64,000 nucleotides of DNA from Pseudomonas fluorescens (GTDB lineage: Bacteria > Pseudomonadota > Gammaproteobacteria > Pseudomonadales > Pseudomonadaceae). Below, piece by piece: positions 43,728-52,773 of this stretch. Both the position numbers and the translations under genes were made by a program. Numbering within the stretch: position 1 is the first letter of the stretch; every line of letters starts with the position of its first letter. The notes beneath the pieces are model-generated. The model was not told where the DNA came from. It saw only the letters and a list, made by a program, of their open reading frames with translations, and searched no databases. The DNA lies in the NCBI RefSeq assembly GCF_001708445.1, contig NZ_CP015637.1, positions 1 through 64,000 of the forward strand, written 5' to 3'.

Positions 43728-45842
43728 TCAGGCCGCCTGCACCTGGTTACGCCCTGCCGCCTTAGCGCGATATAACGCCTCGTCGGCGCGCTTGAGTGCC
43801 AGCTCACTGCGTTCGCCAGGCTGGAACTGCGCCACCCCCATCGACACCGTGATTGTCACCGGCTCGCCCTTGAAGTGAAACGGACAGGCCTCGATAGCAG
43901 CGCGCAGCATGCCACCCACCGCCAAGGCATCCGCCAGGGATGAGTCCGGCATCAGCAAGACAAACTCCTCACCGCCAAAACGCGCGATGAAGTCGCCCGG
44001 ACGCAGGCGCTTGCGCAATACGTTGGCGATGATCTTCAACACCTTGTCACCCGCCAGGTGACCATAGCCGTCGTTGATGCGCTTGAAGTGGTCGAGATCC
44101 AGCATCGCCAGCGACAGGCTGTTGCCACGCTGATGCCAGATGTTCACCTCATGGTCCAGGCGCTCGCTCCAGGCCGCACGATTGGGCAGGCCGGTGAGCG
44201 GGTCGATCAGGGCCTTCTGGCGTTGCACCTCCAGGTGCTCGCGATAGCCCTGGGCCTCCTGTTCCATATTGGCGACGCGCTCCGCCAGCCCCTTGAGCCG
44301 CGTGGACAATTCCTGCTCGCGCTGGTCGCGCTGCTGCTGGTGTTCATCCATGGTGCCGAGCAAGCCTTCAAGGTGGCTTTCGAGCACCTTCTTGAGACTG
44401 TCCAGGTCAGCCGCTTCCTGCACGCTGCTTTGCAGGCCGTCGACCTGCTCGCGAATCTGCGTGTCCAGCTCACGGGCTGCTGAGCGGCTGTCGGCATGGC
44501 CGTCGCTGGCCACCTGCAAATGCCCCTGGAACGCTTCGAGCCGCTCGTTCAATTGCTTGAGGTAAGCCTCGAACTCATGCTGGCCGCTGTCGGTGACCGC
44601 CAGCATCAGCACGGCCAGGTCATCGAGAATCGGCAGCAATTCGTACCAGTTCAGCCCATGGGCCAGGCGTTCGCGCATGGCTTCGGCCTGGGGCCGATGG
44701 CGTTCGGGGAGGGACAGGTCTTCCAGCAGACCGAGCAATGTGTCTTCGATGTGCTTGGCCACGGAGCTGTAGGACGGCTCAGGCGAATCGGGCAGAGCGT
44801 AGACGCCATCCGATTGCAGCTCGTCAGGATCGGCACTCTCCAGGACGGGCGGCAGGGACAGGCTGCCGATAGTGGTCTCGTCTGGCGCATCGACCAGCAC
44901 CTCGGGCGCTTCGATAAAGGCAGCGAGTGCGCTTTCGGGTGCTGGCTCCTGGATCGCCGGTTCAGAGAACTCGGTCTCAACTGCCTCGATCGGCTGCGCG
45001 ACAGGAGTGGCCTGGGCCGGAGCCTCGAATACGAAGGTTTCGCTGGCGACTTTCGCGGCACCGGCAACCTCTGCGACCGGTACAGCCTTGACGGGCGCGA
45101 CTGACACGGCAGGCGCAAGCTGAGGTTGAGGTTGAGGTTGAGGTTGAGGCTCAGGGGCTGCCGGCAGCGGCGCAAAGGCCCGCAAGGCTTGGGCCAACTC
45201 TTCGGATTGTGCAGGCGCTTGGGGTGCTGGTTCGGCTGCGACCTGGGTAGCAACAGGCGGCGGCGCGGACGGCGGCGGCGCTGGTTCGCCCACTGGCGCC
45301 TCAGTGCTGGCCTCCCGAGTGCCAAACAGGCGCTGCAGCAGGCCCGGCCCGGAGCGCGTGGCTTCACCCTCCGGCTCCAGATTATTCAACGCTTGCCCTT
45401 GCAGGGCGCTCAACTCACTGAGCAACAGCGGAATCTCGCGCGCCTGGCCGACACGGCCATCCAACTGCTTAGCGAAGGTTTTCAGCGGGCGCGCGACTTC
45501 ACGGGGCAGCGGCAGTTTTTGCAACTGCGTCACCAGGGCCGTCAGCGCAGCACCCATCTGGTCGACACGCGTTTCGCGGCGCTGCTCTGAATCCAGCACG
45601 GCTTTTTCCAGTCGTGGCAACAAGGCAGCAAGGGCGGCGTCCATATCATCCGTGCGCACGACATCGCGCATTTCCTTCATGCATTGATCGACCGCGCGGT
45701 CGGTGCCCTCAGCAGCCAGCGTGCTGCGTACCAACCCTCGGCGCAGCAGGTCGAGGCGAGAGGCCCAGCGACGTTCGAGCTTTTCTTGTTGCTCGATGCT
45801 TAACAGGTATTTTTCTTTCCAGCGCTGGGCGTCGTCGCTCAT
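43728..45842 (-). CDS. dgcH: GGDEF diguanylate cyclase (DgcH-like)
   Basis: The protein has 704 residues. N-terminal ~180 residues are helical, followed by a P/A/Q-rich linker (about 185-345) that includes a PQPQPQPQPQ stretch. Then come a helical region with coiled coils (about 380-540) and a C-terminal GGDEF domain (about 545-704). The active motif is GGEEF at 623-627, and an inhibitory I-site RPGD lies exactly 5 residues before it. This predicts a working, feedback-inhibited cyclic-di-GMP synthase. No membrane helix is seen. The start overlaps the upstream EEP-family gene stop by 4 bases (same operon). Confidence 0.9.
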   Translation of the reverse strand: MSDDAQRWKEKYLLSIEQQEKLERRWASRLDLLRRGLVRSTLAAEGTDRAVDQCMKEMRDVVRTDDMDAALAALLPRLEKAVLDSEQRRETRVDQMGAALTALVTQLQKLPLPREVARPLKTFAKQLDGRVGQAREIPLLLSELSALQGQALNNLEPEGEATRSGPGLLQRLFGTREASTEAPVGEPAPPPSAPPPVATQVAAEPAPQAPAQSEELAQALRAFAPLPAAPEPQPQPQPQPQLAPAVSVAPVKAVPVAEVAGAAKVASETFVFEAPAQATPVAQPIEAVETEFSEPAIQEPAPESALAAFIEAPEVLVDAPDETTIGSLSLPPVLESADPDELQSDGVYALPDSPEPSYSSVAKHIEDTLLGLLEDLSLPERHRPQAEAMRERLAHGLNWYELLPILDDLAVLMLAVTDSGQHEFEAYLKQLNERLEAFQGHLQVASDGHADSRSAARELDTQIREQVDGLQSSVQEAADLDSLKKVLESHLEGLLGTMDEHQQQRDQREQELSTRLKGLAERVANMEQEAQGYREHLEVQRQKALIDPLTGLPNRAAWSERLDHEVNIWHQRGNSLSLAMLDLDHFKRINDGYGHLAGDKVLKIIANVLRKRLRPGDFIARFGGEEFVLLMPDSSLADALAVGGMLRAAIEACPFHFKGEPVTITVSMGVAQFQPGERSELALKRADEALYRAKAAGRNQVQAA

Positions 45843-46717
45843 GCAAGGGGTCCGCGAGGGCCGGGGCTCAACGCGGGCAATGCATCAACCGTGAGCGAAC
45901 CCGGCAGACGAATCTCTACCGCGACCGGCAGGTGATCGGAGATAGGCTGCGCCAGCACCTGCACACTTTCGAGTGTGAGGGTCGGGCTGAGCAGGATATG
46001 GTCAAGACAACGCTCCGGACGCCAGCTGGGAAACGTGGCTTCGACTTGCGGCGCCAGTAGCCCGAGGTCCCGCAACGGGGAATTCTGCAGCAGGTCATTG
46101 GCATGGGTGTTCATGTCACCCATCAGCACTTGATGCTTGTAGTTGCCAATCAACTCGCGCACGTAGGCCAGTTGCAGGTTGCGCGTACGCCCCCCGAGCG
46201 CCAGGTGCATCATCACCACCACCAAGGCCTCCGGCCCTTCACCGAAACGCACGAGAATCGCTCCCCGGCCCTTGGGGCCCGGCAGTGGGTGATCTTCGAT
46301 GGCGGTCGGTTTAAGGCGGCTCAGCACACCATTACTGTGCTGCGCCAGACGCCCGAGGTTGCGATTGAGTTGCTGATACCAGTAGGGGAAGGCACCGAGC
46401 TGAGCCAGGTGCTCGACCTGGTTGATGTAGCCCGAGCGTATGCTGCCGCCGTCGGCCTCCTGCAAGGCGACCAGGTCAAAGTCGTTGAGCAGGTTGCCGA
46501 TCTTTTGCAGGTTACCGGCCCGCCCATTGTGAGGCAGCAGATGCTGCCAGCCACGGGTCAGGTAATGCCGGTATTTTTCGGTGCTGATACCGACCTGGAT
46601 ATTGAAGCTGAGCAGGCGCAACCGGCTATCTGCCGGCAAGCCCGTGGATTCCAGGTGATCCTCATTGACCCGCGCGTCATGCAGGCCAACAACGCGTTCG
46701 GTACCCCAGCGGCGCAT
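45839..46717 (-). CDS. Endonuclease/exonuclease/phosphatase (EEP) family protein
   Basis: The protein has 292 residues. EEP-fold motifs in order: LLSFNIQVG (Asn), LVALQEADGG (metal-binding Glu), VVVMMHLALG, LMGDMNTHAND (Asp/Asn pair) and ISDHLPVAVEI (catalytic His near the end). No signal peptide is seen. Substrate unknown: nucleic acid, phospholipid head group or sphingomyelin-like. It lies 10 bases downstream of dsbA and overlaps dgcH, so dsbA, this gene and dgcH may form one transcript. Confidence 0.85.
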   Translation of the reverse strand: MRRWGTERVVGLHDARVNEDHLESTGLPADSRLRLLSFNIQVGISTEKYRHYLTRGWQHLLPHNGRAGNLQKIGNLLNDFDLVALQEADGGSIRSGYINQVEHLAQLGAFPYWYQQLNRNLGRLAQHSNGVLSRLKPTAIEDHPLPGPKGRGAILVRFGEGPEALVVVMMHLALGGRTRNLQLAYVRELIGNYKHQVLMGDMNTHANDLLQNSPLRDLGLLAPQVEATFPSWRPERCLDHILLSPTLTLESVQVLAQPISDHLPVAVEIRLPGSLTVDALPALSPGPRGPLA

Positions 46718-46727
46718 GACAGGCCCC

Positions 46728-47363
46728 TTACTTGGCTGCGCGCTCTTTGGCGATCAGTTGGTCGGCAACATTGAGGGTCGCTTCAGGACCACCGGTAGTG
46801 CCCAGGTCGAAACGGTATTTGCCGTTGACGATCATGGTTGGAACGCCCTGCACGCCATACTTCTGCGCGAGTTCCTTGGCCTGCTTGATCTGGCCCTGAA
46901 TGGCGAAGGAATTGAAAGTGGCCAGGAACTTGTCCTTGTCGACACCCTGGGTTGCGACGAAGTCAGCCATTTCATCAGGCTTGGTCAGGCGTTTGCCTTG
47001 TTTCTGGATCGCGTCGAAGACGGCGTTGTGAACCTTGTGCTCCACACCCATGGCTTCCAGGGTCAGGAACAGTTGGCCGTGTGCATCCCAAGGGCCGCCG
47101 AACATGGCCGGAATACGTTTGAAGTTCACGTCGGAAGGCAATTTCTCAACCCATGGGTTGATGGTCGGTTCAAAGGCGTAGCAATGCGGGCACCCATACC
47201 AGAACAGCTCCACCACTTCGATTTTACCGGGTACCGATACAGGTACAGGGTTAGCCAATTCAACGTAGGTCTTACCGGCTTCAAGCGGCACGTCGGCAGC
47301 TTGTGCGGTCATGCCGAAGAGGCTGGCAGTGACGAGAGCGGCGCTGAGGATCAGATTACGCAT
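46728..47363 (-). CDS. dsbA: Thiol:disulfide interchange protein DsbA
   Basis: The protein has 211 residues with a signal peptide (1-22, MTAQA). The thioredoxin fold carries the active site Cys58-Pro-His-Cys61 in FWYGCPHCYAFEP, and the cis-Pro loop is GVQGVPTMIVNG. It introduces disulfides into periplasmic proteins and is reoxidised by DsbB. GGAGT lies 6 bases before the ATG. It follows the cytochrome c4 gene on the same strand, separated by a terminator. Confidence 0.96.
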   Translation of the reverse strand: MRNLILSAALVTASLFGMTAQAADVPLEAGKTYVELANPVPVSVPGKIEVVELFWYGCPHCYAFEPTINPWVEKLPSDVNFKRIPAMFGGPWDAHGQLFLTLEAMGVEHKVHNAVFDAIQKQGKRLTKPDEMADFVATQGVDKDKFLATFNSFAIQGQIKQAKELAQKYGVQGVPTMIVNGKYRFDLGTTGGPEATLNVADQLIAKERAAK

Positions 47364-47457
47364 GCTTTACTCCTGGACAAATAAAGTCGCCTCACGCGAC
47401 CTTTGTTGTGACAGGTCTACGCGGGCATGAGTTCGTTAGTGTAACGGCACCGGCCAC

Positions 47458-47486
47458 AAAAAAGGGCGGCCTAAGCCACCCTTTTT
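47458..47486 (-). terminator. Terminator after the cytochrome c4 gene
   Basis: AAAAAGGGCGGC and GCCACCCTTTTT pair around CTAA with one G-T/A mismatch. On the minus strand it follows the cytochrome c4 stop by about 45 bases and ends in a T run. The flanking A run lets it work both ways. Confidence 0.88.
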
Positions 47487-47531
47487 ATGCTTGCATCGCG
47501 GGATTAATCGAGCGTTAACGTACTGCCCGGA

Positions 47532-48137
47532 TCAGTGCAGGCCCTGGATGTACTGGGAAACCGCTTCGATATCCTTGTTGCTGAGCTTGGCAGCAATGCT
47601 TTGCATGATCTTGGTATCACCGTCGTTGGTGCGATTGCCTTCACGGAAGTCAGTCAGCTGCTTGGCGACATACTGCGCATGCTGGCCGCTCAAGTGCGGG
47701 AAGCCTGCCGCTGCAAGGCCTGCGCCATTAGGCGAGTGGCAACCGATGCACGAAGGCATGCCTTTTTCAAGGTTGCCACCGCGGAACAGGTCTTGGCCGC
47801 GGGCCACCTGCTTGGGATCGGCAGCTCCCACACTGCCTTTCTGGCTGGAAAAATAGGCGGCGATATCGGCCAGGTCCTGGTCACTGAGGTTGGTCAGCAA
47901 GCCGGTCATTTCCAGGACCGTGCGCTTGCCGTCCTTGATGTCGTGCATCTGCTTGGTCAGGTAACGCTCCCCCTGGCCGGCCAGTTTGGGGAAGTTCGGC
48001 GCCGGGCTATTACCATCCGGTCCATGGCAAGCACCACACACGGCGGCTTTCGCCTGACCCGCAGCAGCGTCGCCTGCAGCATGGGCAACACCGGTGATGC
48101 CCAAGGTCAACAGCAGACTCACGATCAGTTTGTTCAT
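47532..48137 (-). CDS. Diheme cytochrome c4
   Basis: The protein has 201 residues with a signal peptide (1 to about 20, GVAHA). There are two CxxCH haem sites, CGACHGPDGNS near residue 35 and CIGCHSPNGAG near 130, each followed by a later Met ligand region (MTGLL; KIMQSIA). It is a periplasmic electron carrier to cytochrome oxidases. It sits 37 bases after the small cytochrome gene on the same strand and probably belongs to that operon. Confidence 0.94.
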   Translation of the reverse strand: MNKLIVSLLLTLGITGVAHAAGDAAAGQAKAAVCGACHGPDGNSPAPNFPKLAGQGERYLTKQMHDIKDGKRTVLEMTGLLTNLSDQDLADIAAYFSSQKGSVGAADPKQVARGQDLFRGGNLEKGMPSCIGCHSPNGAGLAAAGFPHLSGQHAQYVAKQLTDFREGNRTNDGDTKIMQSIAAKLSNKDIEAVSQYIQGLH

Positions 48138-48174
48138 CAGCTAATCCAACTACGGCTAAGGGTTTAAGAGTTAT

Positions 48175-48474
48175 CTAACCGGGTTTACTCACCATCATTT
48201 CAATAATGGCCTGGTAATCCTCGGGACTGCAGTCCATGCACAAACCACGCGGCGGCATTGCCTTGAAACCCTGGGTCACGTGTCGCACCAGCGTGTCCAT
48301 GCCCTGCGCCCGCCTGGGCGCCCATGCTGCCTGGTCACCCCGCTTCGGGGCGTTCGGCAGTTGGCCGGCATGGCAAGCCACGCAAACTCGGTTGTACACC
48401 GCTTCCGGATCCTGTGTAGCCTGAGCGCCGTAAAGCGGAACCAGGACACCGATAGCAAGCAACCATCTGGTCAT
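48175..48474 (-). CDS. Monohaem class I cytochrome c (c5-like)
   Basis: The protein has 99 residues with a signal peptide (1-19). It has one CVACH haem motif, a distal Met in GFKAMPPRG and the extra cysteine pair CMDC typical of cytochrome c5. Periplasmic. AAGG lies 9 bases before the ATG. First gene of a two-cytochrome transcript, divergent from engB. Confidence 0.9.
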   Translation of the reverse strand: MTRWLLAIGVLVPLYGAQATQDPEAVYNRVCVACHAGQLPNAPKRGDQAAWAPRRAQGMDTLVRHVTQGFKAMPPRGLCMDCSPEDYQAIIEMMVSKPG

Positions 48475-48666
48475 ACATCGACCTTTTCAGGGTTTGAGAG
48501 CGTTTTGCGTTCTAATGCGCAATAAAGGTCTATCGCTCCCGTGAACTTCATCCTTCGCTGGGACAAAGCACACACAAAATCTGCGGCATTATATACTGGC
48601 GCTACTGAAACGGAAACGACACCGCTTGCCGCACCCTTTTTCGGCACCGCCCACATCGGAAATCTC

Positions 48667-49308
48667 ATGCAACTCAAGAATCCCATCCTCGGCCTGTGCC
48701 AACAGTCCACGTTCATGCTCAGCGCCGCCAAAGTTGACCAATGCCCCGATGACGAAGGCTTTGAAGTCGCCTTTGCCGGTCGCTCCAACGCTGGTAAATC
48801 CAGCGCGCTGAACACCCTGACCCACGCCAGCCTGGCGCGTACCTCGAAAACCCCGGGCCGCACGCAGTTGCTCAACTTCTTCAAGCTAGACGATGATCGG
48901 CGTCTGGTCGACCTTCCCGGCTACGGTTACGCAAAAGTTCCTATCCCGTTGAAGCTGCACTGGCAGCGTCACCTGGAGGCTTACCTGGGCGGCCGGGAGA
49001 GTTTGAAGGGCTTGATCCTGATGATGGACATCCGTCATCCAATGACCGACTTCGACCTGCTGATGCTCGATTGGGCAGTCGCCAGCGGCATGCCAATGCA
49101 TATCCTGCTGACCAAGGCCGACAAGCTGACCTACGGCGCCGCCAAGAACACGCTGCTCAAAGTGCAGGCCGAAATCCGTAAAGGGTGGGGTGACGCGATC
49201 ACCATCCAGTTGTTCTCAGCGCCAAAGCGCATGGGCCTGGAAGACGCCTACACCGTGCTGGCCAGTTGGATGGAATTGGCAGACAAGGGCGCGGAAATCG
49301 CCGAGTAA
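48667..49308 (+). CDS. engB: Ribosome biogenesis GTPase EngB (YsxC/YihA)
   Basis: This 213-residue TRAFAC GTPase has G1 GRSNAGKSS, the G2 Thr region [10 protein letters not shown]3 [10 protein letters not shown] and G4 LTKADKL. It is needed for 50S subunit assembly. The ATG at 48667 has CGGAAA 7 bases upstream; the longer frame from 48541 is not family-like. It is convergent with ersA/polA, the arrangement known from enterobacteria (yihA-spf-polA). Confidence 0.96.
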   Translation: MQLKNPILGLCQQSTFMLSAAKVDQCPDDEGFEVAFAGRSNAGKSSALNTLTHASLARTSKTPGRTQLLNFFKLDDDRRLVDLPGYGYAKVPIPLKLHWQRHLEAYLGGRESLKGLILMMDIRHPMTDFDLLMLDWAVASGMPMHILLTKADKLTYGAAKNTLLKVQAEIRKGWGDAITIQLFSAPKRMGLEDAYTVLASWMELADKGAEIAE

Positions 49309-49321
49309 CTTTTCGACGGGC

Positions 49322-49451
49322 AAAAAAAACCCCGGACTTCGTATGGGGAGGGGAAGTTCGGGGTTCAAGTTCCGGACCGCTAGGGCGGGGTCCAGATATC
49401 TGCCAACACTTAACACAACATAGGAGCATTGAAGGGCTTCACCACCCATTC
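49322..49451 (-). ncRNA. ersA: Small regulatory RNA ErsA
   Basis: The gap between polA and engB holds a minus-strand unit of about 130 nt. It begins a few bases after an AlgU-type promoter (GAACTT-N17-TCAGA) and ends at a strong hairpin (AACCCCGAACTT...AAGTCCGGGGTT) with an eight-T tail. P. aeruginosa ErsA, about 131 nt and sigma-22-dependent, occupies this same position, syntenic with Spot 42, and regulates algC and other targets through Hfq. The 5' end is placed at about 49451 from the promoter spacing. No ORF is present. Confidence 0.86.
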
Positions 49452-49457
49452 AGTAAC

Positions 49458-49485
49458 TCTGAGTCGCATTTCATGAGTTAAGTTC
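49458..49485 (-). promoter_or_regulatory. AlgU (sigma-22) promoter of ersA
   Basis: On the minus strand GAACTT (49480-49485), a 17-base spacer and TCAGA (49458-49462). It is identical in hexamers and spacing to the osmC promoter at 8.9 kb. Confidence 0.85.
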
Positions 49486-49577
49486 CTGCCCGCCCAAAAA
49501 ACTATTGGCAATAACTGACATCACTTTCGGATCTAACGCGCTCAGCCGCCACGCTGGGTGGCGGCAAAGCCCCGAAA

Positions 49578-52352
49578 TCAGTGGGCTTCGTCCCAGTTGT
49601 CGCCCACACCCACTTCCACCAGCAAGGGCACATCCAGTGTCACGGCCTGGCTCATGTGCTGACGAATCTCCTCACGCACTGTATCGACCAGGTCTTCGCG
49701 AACCTCCAGCACCAATTCATCGTGCACCTGCAGGATGACTTTGGCGTCCAGGCCCGACTCGGCCAGCCAGTGATCCACCGCCACCATGGCTTTCTTGATG
49801 ATATCCGCCGCCGTGCCCTGCATCGGTGCGTTGATCGCCGTCCGTTCGGCACCCTTGCGCAGCGCCGGGTTCTTCGCGTTGATGTCCGGCAGGTACAGGC
49901 GACGACCAAAAATGGTCTCGACGTATCCCTGCTCGGCCGCCTGGGCGCGGGTGCGTTCCATATAAGCCAGCACGCCAGGGTAGCGGGCGAAGTAGCGATC
50001 GATATACGCCTGGGATTGCTTGCGGTCGACGCCGATCTGCTTGGCCAGGCCAAACGCGCTCATGCCGTAGATCAGGCCGAAGTTGATCGCCTTGGCGCTG
50101 CGCCGCTGGTCGGTGGTCACCGCATCCAACGCCACCCCGAATACTTCGGCAGCGGTAGCCTTGTGCACATCCAGGTCATTACGGAAAGCATGCAGCAGAC
50201 CTTCATCCTTGGCCAGGTGCGCCATGATCCGCAGTTCGATCTGCGAGTAGTCCGCCGCCAGCAACTTGTAGCCTTTGGGCGCGATGAACGCCTGGCGAAT
50301 CCGCCGGCCTTCGGCGGTGCGGATCGGAATGTTCTGCAAGTTCGGGTCACTGGACGACAAACGCCCGGTTGCTGCCACCGCTTGGTGATAAGACGTGTGA
50401 ATACGCCCGGTGCGCGGGTTGATCTGCTCTGGCAGGCGGTCGGTGTAGGTGCTTTTGAGCTTGCTCATCGAGCGGTATTGCATCAGCACCTTGGGCAACG
50501 GGAAATCCTGGTCGGCCAACTCGGCGAGCACCGCTTCGGCGGTCGACGCCTGGCCCTTGGCGGTCTTGCTGAGCACCGGGTGGCCGAGTTTTTCGTAGAG
50601 GATCGCGCCCAATTGCTTGGGTGAGCCAAGGTTGAATTCCTCACCCGCGATGGCAAATGCCTCACGCTCCAACTCGACCATCTTGTTCCCCAGCTCAACG
50701 CTCTGCACACCGAGGAGCTTGGCATCCACAAGCGCACCCTGGCGTTCGATACGCGCCAACACCGGCACCAACGGCATTTCGATATCCGTCAGCACCGAGG
50801 CCAGGCTTGGGATAGCCAGGAGTTTTTCATGCAGGGTCTGATGCAGGCGCAAGGTCACGTCAGCATCTTCTGCGGCATATGGGCCGGCTTGTTCGAGGGA
50901 GATCTGGTCAAAAGTCAGCTGTTTGGCGCCTTTGCCGGCGATATCCTGGAAGCTGACGGTGGTGTGGCCCAGGTATTTCTGAGCCAGGCTGTCCATATCA
51001 TGGCGGGTGGCGGTGGAATCCAGGACGTAGGACTCGAGCATGGTGTCGTAGGCAATGCCCTGCACCGAGATGCCGCATGCCTGATCACCGCCGATAGCGC
51101 AGTTGGCCAGGATGTTCATGTCGAACTTGGCGTGCTGGCCGACCTTGAGCTTGCTCGGGTCTTCGAGAATCGGCTTGAGTGCGCGCAGCACCGTGTCACG
51201 GTCCAGTTGCTCCGGTACGCCCATGTAGGAATGGGTCAGCGGGATGTAGGCGGCTTCATAGGGCTGGACTGCAAACGACAAGCCCACCAATTGCGCCTGC
51301 TGGGCATCAATGCCAGTGGTCTCGGTGTCGAAGGCAAACAACTTGGCGTCGCCGAGCTTCTTCAACCACACGTCGAAACGCGCCTGGTCGAGGATGGTTT
51401 CGTACTTGAGTGCGGTATCGATGAGCGGCGCATTCTCCACAACCGGAGCCGCCACCTCCAGCCCAGAGCGCTTGGCGTCGCGTTGCACTTCGTCGAACCA
51501 GCTCTTGAACTCCAGGAGGGTGTACAACTCCAGGAGCTTCTCGCGATCCGGCTCGATCAGGTGCAGGTCATCCAAGCCCACATCCAGCGGTACATCGATC
51601 TTGATGGTTGCCAGCTGGTAGGACAGGAACGCCATCTCCTTATGCTCCAGCAGCTTGGCCGGCAGCGTCTTGGCACCACGGATGGGCAGGGTTGGCACGA
51701 TATCCAGTTGCTCGTACAACTCTTTCAGGCCGCCATTAACGCCCACCAACAAGCCAGAGGCGGTTTTGGGACCAATGCCTGGAACCCCAGGAATGTTGTC
51801 GGACGAGTCGCCCATCAGCGCCAGATAGTCGATGATCTGCTCCGGAGCGACGCCAAATTTCTCCTTTACGCCCTCCACATCCATGGCGCTACCGGTCATG
51901 GTGTTGACCAAGGTAATGTGCCCGTCCACCAGTTGCGCCATGTCCTTGTCACCGGTCGAAATCACCACCGGGCGGTCAGCGGCCGCGCTGCTGCGGGCCA
52001 GGGTGCCGATGACATCATCGGCCTCGACGCCTTCGACGCACAGTAAAGGGAAGCCCAGGGCGATCACACTCTGGTGCAGCGGCTCGATCTGCAAGCGCAT
52101 GTCATCGGGCATGCTCGGACGGTTGGCCTTGTACTGCGCGTACATATCGTCGCGAAAGGTCCCACCCTTGGCGTCGAACACCACCGCGAACGGGCTGTCC
52201 GGGTACTGCTTGCGCAGGCTCTTGAGCATGTTCAACACGCCCTTGACCGCACCGGTCGGCAGGCCTTTGGAGGTGGTCAGCGGTGGCAGCGCATGGAAGG
52301 CGCGGTACAGATAAGAAGAACCGTCCACCAGGACGAGGGGTGCTTGGCTCAT
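49578..52352 (-). CDS. polA: DNA polymerase I
   Basis: The protein has 924 residues. The N-terminal 5'-3' exonuclease (1 to about 290) begins LVLVDGSSYLYRAFHALPP. The 3'-5' exonuclease (about 310-500) keeps the catalytic FAFDTETTGID. The polymerase domain has motif A DYSQIELRIMAHL, the O helix RRSAKAINFGLIYGMSAFGLA and motif C QVHDELVLEV. All three activities look intact. The ATG at 52352 is preferred to a TTG 12 bases upstream. It is divergent from the DUF2782 gene. Confidence 0.98.
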   Translation of the reverse strand: MSQAPLVLVDGSSYLYRAFHALPPLTTSKGLPTGAVKGVLNMLKSLRKQYPDSPFAVVFDAKGGTFRDDMYAQYKANRPSMPDDMRLQIEPLHQSVIALGFPLLCVEGVEADDVIGTLARSSAAADRPVVISTGDKDMAQLVDGHITLVNTMTGSAMDVEGVKEKFGVAPEQIIDYLALMGDSSDNIPGVPGIGPKTASGLLVGVNGGLKELYEQLDIVPTLPIRGAKTLPAKLLEHKEMAFLSYQLATIKIDVPLDVGLDDLHLIEPDREKLLELYTLLEFKSWFDEVQRDAKRSGLEVAAPVVENAPLIDTALKYETILDQARFDVWLKKLGDAKLFAFDTETTGIDAQQAQLVGLSFAVQPYEAAYIPLTHSYMGVPEQLDRDTVLRALKPILEDPSKLKVGQHAKFDMNILANCAIGGDQACGISVQGIAYDTMLESYVLDSTATRHDMDSLAQKYLGHTTVSFQDIAGKGAKQLTFDQISLEQAGPYAAEDADVTLRLHQTLHEKLLAIPSLASVLTDIEMPLVPVLARIERQGALVDAKLLGVQSVELGNKMVELEREAFAIAGEEFNLGSPKQLGAILYEKLGHPVLSKTAKGQASTAEAVLAELADQDFPLPKVLMQYRSMSKLKSTYTDRLPEQINPRTGRIHTSYHQAVAATGRLSSSDPNLQNIPIRTAEGRRIRQAFIAPKGYKLLAADYSQIELRIMAHLAKDEGLLHAFRNDLDVHKATAAEVFGVALDAVTTDQRRSAKAINFGLIYGMSAFGLAKQIGVDRKQSQAYIDRYFARYPGVLAYMERTRAQAAEQGYVETIFGRRLYLPDINAKNPALRKGAERTAINAPMQGTAADIIKKAMVAVDHWLAESGLDAKVILQVHDELVLEVREDLVDTVREEIRQHMSQAVTLDVPLLVEVGVGDNWDEAH

Positions 52353-52426
52353 GAGCAGGATCAACCTTTTCGGCGGGTCAGGCGCTAGAATAGCCGGACC
52401 AATGAAAACAAAGGGACAAGGTTATC

Positions 52427-52717
52427 ATGCGTACATTCAATCGCCTGCTGTTGACCGGCTTGTTTGCATTCGCTCCGCTGGCCGCCATGGCGGCAGACAC
52501 CGCCCCTTCGGGCGACCCGGAAGTCACCATTCGCACGGAAGGCGACCGGACTATCCAGGAGTACCGCCAAAACGGTTTCCTGTACGCAATCAAGGTGACC
52601 AAGAAAGGCTTTCCACCGTATTTCCTGGTGCGCGCGGACGGAACCGATGCGAACTTCATCCGCTCTGACCAGCCGGATATGCTGATCCCTTCATGGAAGA
52701 TCTTCGAATGGAAATGA
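52427..52717 (+). CDS. DUF2782 exported protein
   Basis: The protein has 96 residues with a signal peptide (1-21, AAMAA). The mature domain reads EVTIRTEGDRTIQEYRQNGFLYAIKVTKKGFPPYFLVRADGTDANFI, the DUF2782 signature. Function unknown. Its position between polA and thrB is conserved in pseudomonads (from memory). AAGG lies about 9 bases before the ATG. Confidence 0.88.
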   Translation: MRTFNRLLLTGLFAFAPLAAMAADTAPSGDPEVTIRTEGDRTIQEYRQNGFLYAIKVTKKGFPPYFLVRADGTDANFIRSDQPDMLIPSWKIFEWK

Positions 52718-52773
52718 TTTCTTAACTTTAATCGGCGCTGCTCCCCGCAGCGCCCGTAATGGCAGTTTTAACC

